From contig CAMPBJ010000003.1 in NCBI GenBank assembly GCA_946637575.1, forward strand, positions 1 through 17,673: DNA of 17,673 bases. The letters run 5' to 3'. Numbering within the stretch: the first letter of the stretch is position 1; each line of letters begins with the position of its first letter. The notes below the pieces were generated by a model. That model ran no database searches, had not been told where the DNA came from, and saw only the letters and a list, made by a program, of their open reading frames with translations. Position numbers and translations under genes: made by a program. Positions 5,846-12,573 of the stretch are shown in pieces. This stretch comes from an uncultured Clostridia bacterium (GTDB lineage: Bacteria > Bacillota > Clostridia > Christensenellales > Borkfalkiaceae).

Positions 5846-7702
5846 TTATTTTCCCAAGGCGACCATTAAAACCGCGATATCCGCAGGGGATACGCCGGAT
5901 ATTCTTCCCGCTTGCCCCAAGTTTTCGGGTTTTATTCTGTCGAGTTTCTGCCTTGCCTCTAACCTTAACCCCTTTATACTTAAATAGTCGAAGTCTTTCG
6001 GTATCGCCCTTTCTTCTAACTTTTTCGCTTTTTCGATCTCTTGCAGGGCTTTATCCAAATACCCTTCGTACTTTGCGTCCGTTTCGAGCGTTTCGACGAT
6101 CGCGGGCGAAATGCCCGAAAACCCGCCGAGCGTAGATATGATCTTCTTTAAGGGTATTCCCCTTTTAATAAGGTCAGAAACGGAGAGCGCGCAGTTCGGC
6201 TTTGAAAACCCGAATTCCGCGAGAAGTTCTTCGGTCTCCGAAGGCTTTTTTAGGGTTTTAAGTTCTTCTTTTCCTTTCAAGTACTGCTTTTTTCTGTCTA
6301 AATACCTTGCGTATCTGTCGTCTTTTAAAAGTCCCGCCGCTCTGCCCTTTTCTGCAAGTCTGAAATCCGGATTATCCTGACGGAGAACGATACGATACTC
6401 CGCGCGCGAAGTCATCATACGGTAAGGTTCGTTCGTGCCTTTGGTAACGAGATCGTCGATCAAAACGCCGATATACCCTTCGTCGCGCCCTATATAAAGC
6501 GGATCTTTCCCGCGGAGTTTTAAGGACGCGTTGATCCCGGCGACAAGCCCTTGCGCCGCAGCCTCTTCGTACCCCGAAGTGCCGTTTATCTGCCCTGCGG
6601 TGAAGAGCCCTTCTATTTTCTTAAATTCGAGAGACGGATAAAGATCCAAAGAATCGATACAGTCGTACTCGATAGCGTACGCGTAGCGCATTATTTCGCA
6701 ATGTTCTAATCCCTTTACCGTACGGTACATCGCCTTTTGAACGTCGTGCGGAAGGGAAGACGACATGCCCTGAACGTAGATCTCGTTAGTGTCCGCCCCT
6801 TCGGGTTCTAAAAAGAGTTGGTGGCGGTCTTTATCCGAAAACCTTACCACTTTATCTTCGATCGACGGGCAGTATCTCGGGCCCGTGCCGTGAATAACGC
6901 CGGCATAGAGCGGCGAACGGTGAAGGTTTTGCCTTATTATTTCGTGCGTTTTCTCGTTCGTGTAGGTAAGATAGCACGGCGTTTGCTTTTCGGGGAGCGC
7001 GTCCGTCATGATCGAAAAAGGATAAATATCCGTTTCGCCGTTTTGTATTTCGAGTTCCGAAAAGTCGATAGTCCGCTTATCTATCCTTGCGGGCGTACCC
7101 GTCTTAAACCGACGGACGGAAAAGCCGAGATCGATAAGGTTTTTCGTTAAAAAATTCGCAGGAGAAAACCCGTTCGGGCCGGTATCTCTTCTCCACTCGC
7201 CCGCAATTACGCTTGCGTTAAGATATACCCCTGTCGCTACGACTACGGCTCTGCACGAAAGCACGCCGCCGAACGCGGTCTTTACCCCCGTTACTCTTCC
7301 GTTTTCCGTTAAGATCTCCACCGCCTCGCCTTGAAGTATTTTAAGGTTTTCGGTGTTCTCCAAAGTCGATTTCATTAAGCGGTGATACAGATTTTTATCT
7401 TCCTGACCGCGAAGGGACTGAACAGCCGAACCTTTCCCGCGGTTTAGCATACGGATCTGCAAAAGCGCGCGGTCCGCACACACGCCCATTTCGCCGCCGA
7501 GCGCGTCTATTTCACGGACGATCTGCCCCTTCGCCGTTCCACCGATGGACGGATTGCACGGCATAAAGGCTATGCTGTCCAGATTTAAGGTTAGCATAGC
7601 CGTTTTTAATCCCGTACGGGAGAGAGCAAGCGCGGCTTCTACCCCCGCGTGCCCCGCGCCGATAACTACGGCGTCAAATTGTCCTTCCGAAAAGTCCTGC
7701 AT
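5846..7702 (-). CDS. mnmG: tRNA uridine-5-carboxymethylaminomethyl modification enzyme MnmG (GidA)
   Basis: With MnmE, MnmG installs the carboxymethylaminomethyl group on the wobble uridine (U34) of several tRNAs, using FAD, NADH and a folate methylene donor. The 618-residue length is normal. Visible motifs are the FAD-binding GAGHAG (residues 15-20), PCNPSIGG (48-55), the central PCYLTYTNE and YCPSIEDKVVRF blocks and TSGYEEAAAQGL, followed by the helical C-terminal domain that contacts MnmE. The ATG lies 2 bases after the dnaA stop codon, so the genes form a tightly coupled two-gene operon read from the dnaA promoter. The usual partner gene mnmE is not in the window, and rsmG, which normally follows, is about 5.7 kb away. 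Confidence 0.97.
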   Translation of the reverse strand: MQDFSEGQFDAVVIGAGHAGVEAALALSRTGLKTAMLTLNLDSIAFMPCNPSIGGTAKGQIVREIDALGGEMGVCADRALLQIRMLNRGKGSAVQSLRGQEDKNLYHRLMKSTLENTENLKILQGEAVEILTENGRVTGVKTAFGGVLSCRAVVVATGVYLNASVIAGEWRRDTGPNGFSPANFLTKNLIDLGFSVRRFKTGTPARIDKRTIDFSELEIQNGETDIYPFSIMTDALPEKQTPCYLTYTNEKTHEIIRQNLHRSPLYAGVIHGTGPRYCPSIEDKVVRFSDKDRHQLFLEPEGADTNEIYVQGMSSSLPHDVQKAMYRTVKGLEHCEIMRYAYAIEYDCIDSLDLYPSLEFKKIEGLFTAGQINGTSGYEEAAAQGLVAGINASLKLRGKDPLYIGRDEGYIGVLIDDLVTKGTNEPYRMMTSRAEYRIVLRQDNPDFRLAEKGRAAGLLKDDRYARYLDRKKQYLKGKEELKTLKKPSETEELLAEFGFSKPNCALSVSDLIKRGIPLKKIISTLGGFSGISPAIVETLETDAKYEGYLDKALQEIEKAKKLEERAIPKDFDYLSIKGLRLEARQKLDRIKPENLGQAGRISGVSPADIAVLMVALGK

Positions 7703-7704
7703 TT

Positions 7705-9042
7705 TTATTCTTTTAAAAGCATCTTTTTTATGTCGTTTATTTCGGTTGCAAGTCTTCTGTTTACTTTTATTTCTTCCGCGATCTTATCGCGCGTGTAAAC
7801 CATCGTGGAGTGATCCCTCCCGCCCATCTGCTCGCCGACGGTGATAAGAGGAATACCCGAAAGCATGTCCGTGATAAGGTAAACGCAGACTTGCCTTGGC
7901 TCGACGAACTCTTTGTTTCTCTTCTTCCCGAGCATGTCCGCCTTGCTTATTTTATAGAAGTTGCACACGCAGTTGATGATATCGTCCATCTGGAGTTCTT
8001 CGACGTTTCCGCCCGTGGACTCTTTAAGCGCCTCTTTTACAAGTTCGACGGTTATGGGCTTTTCGTGAAGTTTGCTTGCGAGAATAACTTTCGTAAGTTT
8101 TCCGATGAGCGAACGGATATCTTCGTCGCCCCCTTCCGCAATATAGGCTAAAACGCGCATATCGACGAGGCATTTCTGCTCTTCGCTCTTCTTCCTTAAA
8201 ATCGCGATACGCGTCTCTAAATCCGGCGGCTGAACGTCCGCAAGAAGTCCGCCTTCGAAACGGGAACGGAGTCTGTCTTCTAAAACTTCTATTTCCTTGG
8301 GCGGTCTGTCGCTTGCAAGCACCACCTGCTTGTTTTGCATTATAAGTTCGTTAAAGGTGTGGAAAAACTCGGTCTGCGTCTGCGTTTTCTTTGACAAAAA
8401 CTGCACGTCGTCGATTAAGAGTATATCGACGCCGCGGAAGGTTTTTCTGAACCCCTCGGGCGTGAGTTTGCCTTTTGAAAGGCTTTCCACCATTTGGTTG
8501 GTAAACTGTTCGCAGGTAGAGTAAAGAACCTTTAAGGACGGATTCTGGCGGCGGATATGGTTTGCGATCGCCATTAAAATGTGCGTTTTCCCAAGTCCCG
8601 TTCCGCCGTAGATAAATAAGGGGTTATACGATTCGCCGGGGTGATCGGCAACCGCTTTTGCCGCGGCGTAAATAAATTCGTTGGAAGGTCCTACCACGAA
8701 AGACTCGAAGGTGAACTTCGGGTTGATGGGCGAACCGTGCGCGGTCGCGTCCTCGTCGGAATCTCTTACCATGGCAAGGTATTCTTCTCTCGACTTAGCG
8801 TCGTAGACTACGAAATCGTCTATCTCGCGGTTACTCTTTTTTAAGGCTTCTTTTATATTTTTTGCCAAAGGATTTCTCCCTACGGTGTCCGCAAGGATCT
8901 TGCCCTGTGCCAAAAGAACGAGTTTATTTCCGACTATATCCACGGGAGTAAGCGTAGTAATGAAGGTTTCGTAAGATATAGACGTAACCGTCTTTTCAAG
9001 TTCGGGTAGCGTCGTTTTCCACAAAATCTCGTAACTTTCCAT
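7705..9042 (-). CDS. dnaA: Chromosomal replication initiator DnaA
   Basis: DnaA binds DnaA boxes and melts the origin in its ATP form. The 445-residue protein has domain I (about 1-75), a short acidic linker, the AAA+ domain with Walker A GGTGLGKT (146-153) and Walker B ILLIDD (207-212), the LEDRLRSRFEGG arginine-finger region, and a DNA-binding domain IV with GGRDHSTM. An in-frame ATG 15 codons upstream exists, but the ATG at 9042 is chosen because AAGGA precedes it and MESYEILWKTTL matches the family N-terminus. The promoter -10 also lies only 37 bases upstream, so the longer form would begin inside it. Unusually, dnaA is not beside dnaN; it is inverted relative to it and cotranscribed with mnmG. 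Confidence 0.96.
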   Translation of the reverse strand: MESYEILWKTTLPELEKTVTSISYETFITTLTPVDIVGNKLVLLAQGKILADTVGRNPLAKNIKEALKKSNREIDDFVVYDAKSREEYLAMVRDSDEDATAHGSPINPKFTFESFVVGPSNEFIYAAAKAVADHPGESYNPLFIYGGTGLGKTHILMAIANHIRRQNPSLKVLYSTCEQFTNQMVESLSKGKLTPEGFRKTFRGVDILLIDDVQFLSKKTQTQTEFFHTFNELIMQNKQVVLASDRPPKEIEVLEDRLRSRFEGGLLADVQPPDLETRIAILRKKSEEQKCLVDMRVLAYIAEGGDEDIRSLIGKLTKVILASKLHEKPITVELVKEALKESTGGNVEELQMDDIINCVCNFYKISKADMLGKKRNKEFVEPRQVCVYLITDMLSGIPLITVGEQMGGRDHSTMVYTRDKIAEEIKVNRRLATEINDIKKMLLKE

Positions 9043-9059
9043 CGTTTTTTCCTTTTTTG

Positions 9060-9088
9060 TTGCTTTTAGGTAAAAAATATTATACAAT
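9060..9088 (+). promoter_or_regulatory. Probable recF promoter, overlapping the dnaA promoter
   Basis: TTGCTT (9060-9065), 17-base spacer, TACAAT (9083-9088), predicting a start near 9095. Its -10 shares bases with the dnaA -10 on the other strand, so the two promoters would compete. Confidence 0.45.
9079..9084 (-). promoter_or_regulatory. -10 element of the dnaA-mnmG promoter
   Basis: TATAAT on the minus strand (9084-9079), giving an expected start near 9072 and a 30-base leader to the dnaA ATG at 9042. The -35 region is only a T-run (TTTTTT at 9107-9102) and lies within an inverted repeat (9101-9127). Confidence 0.6.
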
Positions 9089-9100
9089 AAAACAGGAATA

Positions 9101-9127
9101 AAAAAAAGCGAAAACGACGCTTTTTTT
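9101..9127. repeat. Perfect 10-bp inverted repeat between dnaA and recF
   Basis: AAAAAAAGCG (9101-9110), 7-base loop, CGCTTTTTTT (9118-9127). It covers the -35 region of dnaA and lies in the recF leader. It could be a protein-binding site or a weak terminator-like hairpin; with only three G-C pairs its RNA stability is low. Confidence 0.5.
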
Positions 9128-9144
9128 AAAATTTTAAAAAAGTT

Positions 9145-10257
9145 ATGAACATCGAGTCGCTTTCTTTAAAAAACTTCCGCAATTACAGGGAAGAAAATAT
9201 TTCCTTTTTTAACGGAATAAACGTTCTTGCCGGCGCGAACGCGCAGGGAAAAACCAACGCCGCCGAGGCGATATTTTTTCTTTGCACCGGATACTCTCCG
9301 CGCGCAAACAAGGATAAACTCGTTATCCTTCACGGCGAAGAGTCGGCGGTGATCGAGGGCGTCGCGAACTCCGTTTACGGAAAGGTGAGCGTTAAAATCG
9401 AGTTCTTTACGAACGACAAAAAGAACGTGTACGTAAACGGAATAAAGGTGCTGCGTATCGGCGAGATATTCGGCAATATCCACAGCGTGTTCTTCAACCC
9501 GCAGGAACTTAAACTCGTGCAGGAAAGCCCGGAGGATCGGAGACGGTTTATGAACGTCTCCCTTTCCCAGATGAGCAAGGCGTATTTTTACGCGCTTATA
9601 AAGTACAACAAGATCTTATCCCAAAGAAACAACCTGCTTAAAAACCCCGACCTTTCGCTGATAAAAGAGACTCTGCCTATCTGGGACGAGCAACTTTGTA
9701 AAGAGGCGGGAAAGATCATCGCAAAAAGGAACGAGTTTTTGGAAAAACTCTCCCCCGTCGCAGAAAGTAAGCAAAGCGGCTTGACCGGCGGGAAAGAGAC
9801 GCTGAAAATGAAAACCGAAAGCGGTTACTACGGTTCGGAAGAGGATATTGCGTACGCCTTAAAAGAAGATCTGAAAACGGGCTTGGAACGGGATATTCGG
9901 CTCGGATTTACGGGGATAGGTCCGCATAGGGACGACATAAAGTTTATATTAAACGGCACGGACGCAAGAGTGTTCGGAAGCCAAGGTCAGCAACGTACCG
10001 TCGCGCTTTCCGTAAAACTTGCCGAAACCGAGATCTTTAAGGAAAAGTTCGGCGAGTACCCCATACTCATTTTAGACGACGTCTTATCCGAACTCGATAA
10101 GGACAGAAAAAAAAGGCTCGTTTCCCTTACCCGAAGTATACAGACCGTATACACCGCGACCGACTTTTCGAGAACGCTGTTTAAGGGTTTGGATTACAGG
10201 CAGATAAGCGTTGAAAGCGGTAAGATAAAGAGCGTTAAAGATTATTTGGCAAAGTAA
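9145..10257 (+). CDS. recF: DNA replication and repair protein RecF
   Basis: RecF is an SMC-like ATPase that, with RecO and RecR, loads RecA at gapped DNA during replication-fork repair. The 370-residue protein begins with the typical MNIESLSLKNFRNYRE. It has Walker A GANAQGKT (30-37), the ABC signature GSQGQQRT and Walker B ILILDD (307-312) followed by VLSELD. No Shine-Dalgarno site is evident before the ATG; a weak promoter and a hairpin lie upstream. It is divergent from dnaA instead of following dnaN, and it is followed by a terminator rather than gyrB, so it is transcribed alone. Confidence 0.96.
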   Translation: MNIESLSLKNFRNYREENISFFNGINVLAGANAQGKTNAAEAIFFLCTGYSPRANKDKLVILHGEESAVIEGVANSVYGKVSVKIEFFTNDKKNVYVNGIKVLRIGEIFGNIHSVFFNPQELKLVQESPEDRRRFMNVSLSQMSKAYFYALIKYNKILSQRNNLLKNPDLSLIKETLPIWDEQLCKEAGKIIAKRNEFLEKLSPVAESKQSGLTGGKETLKMKTESGYYGSEEDIAYALKEDLKTGLERDIRLGFTGIGPHRDDIKFILNGTDARVFGSQGQQRTVALSVKLAETEIFKEKFGEYPILILDDVLSELDKDRKKRLVSLTRSIQTVYTATDFSRTLFKGLDYRQISVESGKIKSVKDYLAK

Positions 10258-10264
10258 AGAAAAT

Positions 10265-10303
10265 AAAAAAATCGGCGAAAGAACTTTCGCCGATTTTTGT
10301 TTT
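10265..10303. terminator. Bidirectional terminator between recF and the membrane protein gene
   Basis: AAAAATCGGCGAAAG / CTTTCGCCGATTTTT (10267-10281, 10284-10298) is a long stem with a tiny loop, flanked by A-runs on the left and TTTTTGTTTTT on the right, so it works in both directions for the convergent genes. Confidence 0.9.
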
Positions 10304-10311
10304 TAAAGATA

Positions 10312-10746
10312 TCAGTCGAGCAAATAACCCTTTTTAACGAGAATAGGTAAGAATATTCCGGTAAGAAGGGCGGGGATTAAAAACAGGAAGGATACCGCGA
10401 ACTCTATGTAGCCGATAGTTACGAAAGTCGCCCCGTTGACGTTTTTGCCGAGTCCAAAAAGGATAGACAAAACAAGACCTGCGACGAACACGACAAAAGA
10501 AAGCGAAGTCAACACGATCGTCTTTACTTTTCCGGGTTTTTTAGTGAGAACGCCAAGATGTAAAAGCCCGACGATAAGCGTCGCGACGGTGATCCCCGCG
10601 AATAAGAAAAGATAAGGCGTGGGCTTTTCTTCCGTTCTGTAAACCATACCGTCTTTCACGATAGAGCCGAAAAGGATAAAGAAGAATAAGCAGACTGCGC
10701 TTATTACAACGCAGAGTATTGCATTTATGCGAGCGATTTTTTTCAT
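10312..10746 (-). CDS. Four-helix membrane protein of unknown function
   Basis: A 144-residue hydrophobic protein not recognised as a known family. Four likely transmembrane helices lie near residues 7-27, 46-66, 80-100 and 110-137. They are separated by short loops, one containing the charged sequence TKKPGKVK between helices 2 and 3. The protein begins with a basic MKK and ends with KKGYLLD, so both ends are probably cytoplasmic. No catalytic motif or cysteine pair is visible. It has a good ribosome binding site (GGGGG, 10751-10755 region) and one of the strongest promoters in the window, with its own terminator, so it is a monocistronic, probably well-expressed gene. Confidence 0.8.
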   Translation of the reverse strand: MKKIARINAILCVVISAVCLFFFILFGSIVKDGMVYRTEEKPTPYLFLFAGITVATLIVGLLHLGVLTKKPGKVKTIVLTSLSFVVFVAGLVLSILFGLGKNVNGATFVTIGYIEFAVSFLFLIPALLTGIFLPILVKKGYLLD

Positions 10747-10782
10747 TTAGTCCCCCAGTAACGCATTAAAACGTTCTAGTTT

Positions 10783-10811
10783 ATTTTACTCTAATACATA
10801 TAGTTTGTCAA
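10783..10811 (-). promoter_or_regulatory. Strong sigma-A promoter of the membrane protein gene
   Basis: On the minus strand, a perfect TTGACA (10811-10806), 17-base spacer and TAAAAT (10788-10783), giving a leader of about 30 bases to the ATG at 10746. Confidence 0.9.
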
Positions 10812-10830
10812 GAAAAAGTTTTAATTTTCC

Positions 10831-10859
10831 GTATAACCTTCCCGATAGTGCGCATAATA
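10831..10859 (+). promoter_or_regulatory. Sigma-G-like (forespore) promoter of the small peptide gene
   Basis: GTATA (10831-10835), 17-base spacer, CATAATA (10853-10859) fits the Bacillus sigma-G consensus as recalled (GHATR, 17-18 bases, CATNHTA) at every defined position. A sigma-A reading would have a poor -35. The start would be near 10865. Confidence 0.5.
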
Positions 10860-10896
10860 CTATTGTCGGGCAAAACCCGAAAAAAAAGGGAGAGTT

Positions 10897-10965
10897 ATGA
10901 AGAATACTAAAAACGTTAAGTCTACTAAAGACAAGACCACAAAGACTACGAAAAACTGCAAGTAA
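10897..10965 (+). CDS. 22-residue Lys/Thr-rich peptide
   Basis: A tiny open reading frame of 22 codons with 8 Lys, 6 Thr, 3 Asn, one Asp and a single Cys at position 21, followed by a C-terminal Lys. It starts MKNTKNVKSTK. It is supported by a strong purine-rich ribosome binding site (AGGGAGAG, 10887-10894) just before the ATG, a sigma-G-like promoter upstream and a strong terminator downstream, which together make a complete small transcription unit. It resembles no enzyme. Its basic, low-complexity composition and possible forespore expression recall minor small spore proteins, but that is inference. A regulatory leader peptide is less likely because no gene follows on this strand before the terminator. 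Confidence 0.6.
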   Translation: MKNTKNVKSTKDKTTKTTKNCK

Positions 10966-11005
10966 TTTTGCGGTTAAAGAGCAAGGCTTCTAATTGACCT
11001 TAAAG

Positions 11006-11040
11006 AAAAAAGGGGTGAAAACTCACCCCTTTTTCTTTTT
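11006..11040. terminator. Bidirectional terminator between the small peptide and proB
   Basis: GGGGTGA / TCACCCC stem (11012-11018, 11023-11029), extended by A-T pairs on both sides, followed on the plus strand by TTTTTCTTTTT and on the minus strand by a T-run. It serves both convergent units. Confidence 0.9.
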
Positions 11041-11044
11041 TTAG

Positions 11045-11869
11045 TTATCTTACCCCTATTCTCGTAGCGACCGCCTTTCCCGAAAGCAGGTCTTTAACGG
11101 AGTTTTCGGCAGAACCTATAATCACTTTTGTGCCTATCTTTACCGCCTCTTTAACGTATTCGAGTTTTGCCTTTGCTCCGTTCGCGCCCTTTCTCGACGC
11201 GCCTTCGCAGAACTTTTCCGTTTCGGTGATATTGTCAAGCACCTCAAAAACGTCTTTCCCCGAGATTTCGCGGATAAGAGAAGACGGATCGTCTTTATCG
11301 CGGTAGATCCCGTTCGTGCCGGTTAAAATAAGCAAGGTCTTCGCTTTAAGAAGGCAGGCGATCTGCGCCGCCGTCTCGTCGTTATCCACGCACTCGACCA
11401 CCTTTTTATGCTCGTTTTTAAGAGACTGTATCTCGAACTTTCTGCTCTCTTCGGTACTTACCGCGTCGTTGTAATTTATTATAGGTATGGCGTTTTGCGC
11501 CACCGCGCGGAGCAAGGTTTTTTTCAGGTGTTCGCGCTTTTCTTCGTCGTTAAAGTGCTGGTGTTCGACAAGAACCTGACGGATAGAATACGCGGGATCG
11601 ACGAACTTTCTGTACGTCTCCATCAAAATCGACTGACCTTGTGCCGCGTAGTCGGTCTTTAACTCTTCTTCCGTGCCTTCCGCTTCTTTTCCGTTACGCT
11701 TTATGTAGTCCAGTCTTCCCGTTTCCGCCGCGCCCGAAGTTACCCAGACGTAGCCGGGTTTAAGTTCCGCGGATAAGCGCGCGATCTTGGTGTAATCTAA
11801 AATATTGCTCGCCTTGTCGATAAGCGCCATCGAGCCTATCTTTCCGACGAGTTCTACGTCGAATTTCAT
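11045..11869 (-). CDS. proB: Amino-acid kinase, glutamate 5-kinase-like
   Basis: A 274-residue amino-acid kinase fold protein whose closest recognisable pattern is glutamate 5-kinase, which makes glutamyl-5-phosphate in proline synthesis. Matching blocks are VTSGAAETG (SSGA-type loop), PIINYNDAVS (usually PIINENDTV), VDNDETAAQIA, LLILTGTNGIYRDKDDP (usually LTD-GLY-DP) and GANGAKAKLEY in place of the usual GTGGM-TK-lysine loop. The N-terminal nucleotide loop is atypical (GKIGSMAL), and the C-terminal PUA domain of many enzymes is absent. proA is not adjacent. AAGGAG precedes the ATG. A divergent amino-acid or acetylglutamate-type kinase with another substrate remains possible. Confidence 0.7.
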   Translation of the reverse strand: MKFDVELVGKIGSMALIDKASNILDYTKIARLSAELKPGYVWVTSGAAETGRLDYIKRNGKEAEGTEEELKTDYAAQGQSILMETYRKFVDPAYSIRQVLVEHQHFNDEEKREHLKKTLLRAVAQNAIPIINYNDAVSTEESRKFEIQSLKNEHKKVVECVDNDETAAQIACLLKAKTLLILTGTNGIYRDKDDPSSLIREISGKDVFEVLDNITETEKFCEGASRKGANGAKAKLEYVKEAVKIGTKVIIGSAENSVKDLLSGKAVATRIGVR

Positions 11870-11892
11870 TTTTATCTCCTTAACTTAATGGT

Positions 11893-11921
11893 ATTATAGT
11901 ATAATTTTGCAAAAAATTCAA
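11893..11921 (-). promoter_or_regulatory. Sigma-A promoter of the proB-like gene
   Basis: On the minus strand, TTGAAT (11921-11916), 17-base spacer, TATAAT (11898-11893), predicting a 17-base leader. The -10 forms half of the palindrome ATTATA-G-TATAAT (11893-11905), whose other half is a TATAAT on the plus strand facing rubrerythrin. Confidence 0.8.
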
Positions 11922-11978
11922 CAAAATGGTATTGTTTTTATTTTTTTTGGAAAAACTTAAATAAAAAAGGAGACCAAA

Positions 11979-12515
11979 ATGGAGTTTAAGGACAGTAAAA
12001 CAAGACAGAATCTTTTGACCGCGTATCTTCGCGAGAGCGGGGCGTTCAACGAGTATTCTTTCTACGCCATGCAGGCGAAGACCGAAAGATTAGAAAAGGT
12101 GGCGAACACGTTTTTAACCTTTGCTCAAAACGAGCAAGCGCACGCAAAAGTGCTTTTTAAGTTTTGGCACGGGATCGGCGAAACGAAAGACAACTTAAAG
12201 GACGCAATGGATTTAGAAAACTACGAACGCACGGTGATGTACGCCGAGTTTTCCAAGATCGCTAAAAAAGAAGGGTTTACGAATATCGCAAAAACTTTGG
12301 ACCTTATCGCCAAGGTCGAAGGCAGTCACGAACAGCAGTATAAAACGCTGATGGAAGAACTTAAAGGCAAAACGATGTTTAAGGAAAAGGAAACGGTCGG
12401 CTGGAAGTGCTTAAACTGCGGACATATCCACTACGGCAAACAACCGCCCGAAACCTGCCCGCTATGTAACCACCCGAGAACGTATTTTACAAAAATGCCG
12501 AACGAACAAAACTAA
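11979..12515 (+). CDS. Rubrerythrin
   Basis: A non-heme iron peroxidase of anaerobes that reduces hydrogen peroxide to water in the cytoplasm. The 178-residue protein has an N-terminal four-helix diiron domain and a C-terminal rubredoxin domain. Likely diiron ligands are Glu19, the NEQAH block (Glu52, His55), Glu90 and the EGSH block (Glu114, His117). The rubredoxin iron ligands are CLNC (144, 147) and CPLC (160, 163). GGAG precedes the ATG. It is a single-gene unit divergent from the proB-like gene; a plus-strand TATAAT at 11900-11905 could serve it, but the -35 is poor. No clear PerR box was identified. Confidence 0.95.
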   Translation: MEFKDSKTRQNLLTAYLRESGAFNEYSFYAMQAKTERLEKVANTFLTFAQNEQAHAKVLFKFWHGIGETKDNLKDAMDLENYERTVMYAEFSKIAKKEGFTNIAKTLDLIAKVEGSHEQQYKTLMEELKGKTMFKEKETVGWKCLNCGHIHYGKQPPETCPLCNHPRTYFTKMPNEQN

Positions 12516-12523
12516 AATAACAG

Positions 12524-12562
12524 AAAAACGCCCGACGGAAACCGTCGGGCGCGTTTATTTTT
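12524..12562. terminator. Bidirectional terminator between rubrerythrin and the dipeptidase
   Basis: A perfect 10-bp GC-rich stem, CGCCCGACGG / CCGTCGGGCG (12529-12538, 12542-12551), with loop AAA; T-rich on the plus side (CGTTTATTTTT) and TTTTT on the minus side. Confidence 0.9.
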
Positions 12563-12573
12563 AAATCTAAACC

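Noticed and set aside
5809..6135. Plus-strand open frames antisense to the mnmG C-terminus
   Set aside because: They start inside a terminator hairpin and overlap well-conserved MnmG sequence.
9015..9023. TTTTCCACA, a one-mismatch DnaA box near the start of dnaA
   Set aside because: It is a single copy inside codons for the Trp-Lys-Thr segment of DnaA; autoregulation is possible but nothing else supports it.
9043..9087. Upstream in-frame ATG that would lengthen dnaA by 15 residues
   Set aside because: It overlaps the promoter -10, whereas the ATG at 9042 has a ribosome binding site and the expected N-terminus.
11382..11390. TTATCCACG, a near-perfect DnaA box
   Set aside because: It is isolated within the proB-like gene and is explained by the conserved Val-Asp-Asn codons of the VDND motif.
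11887..11905. PerR-type operator near rubrerythrin
   Set aside because: The palindrome is ATTATA-G-TATAAT, whereas the Per box has the order TTATAAT-N-ATTATAA; the match is to paired -10 boxes instead.
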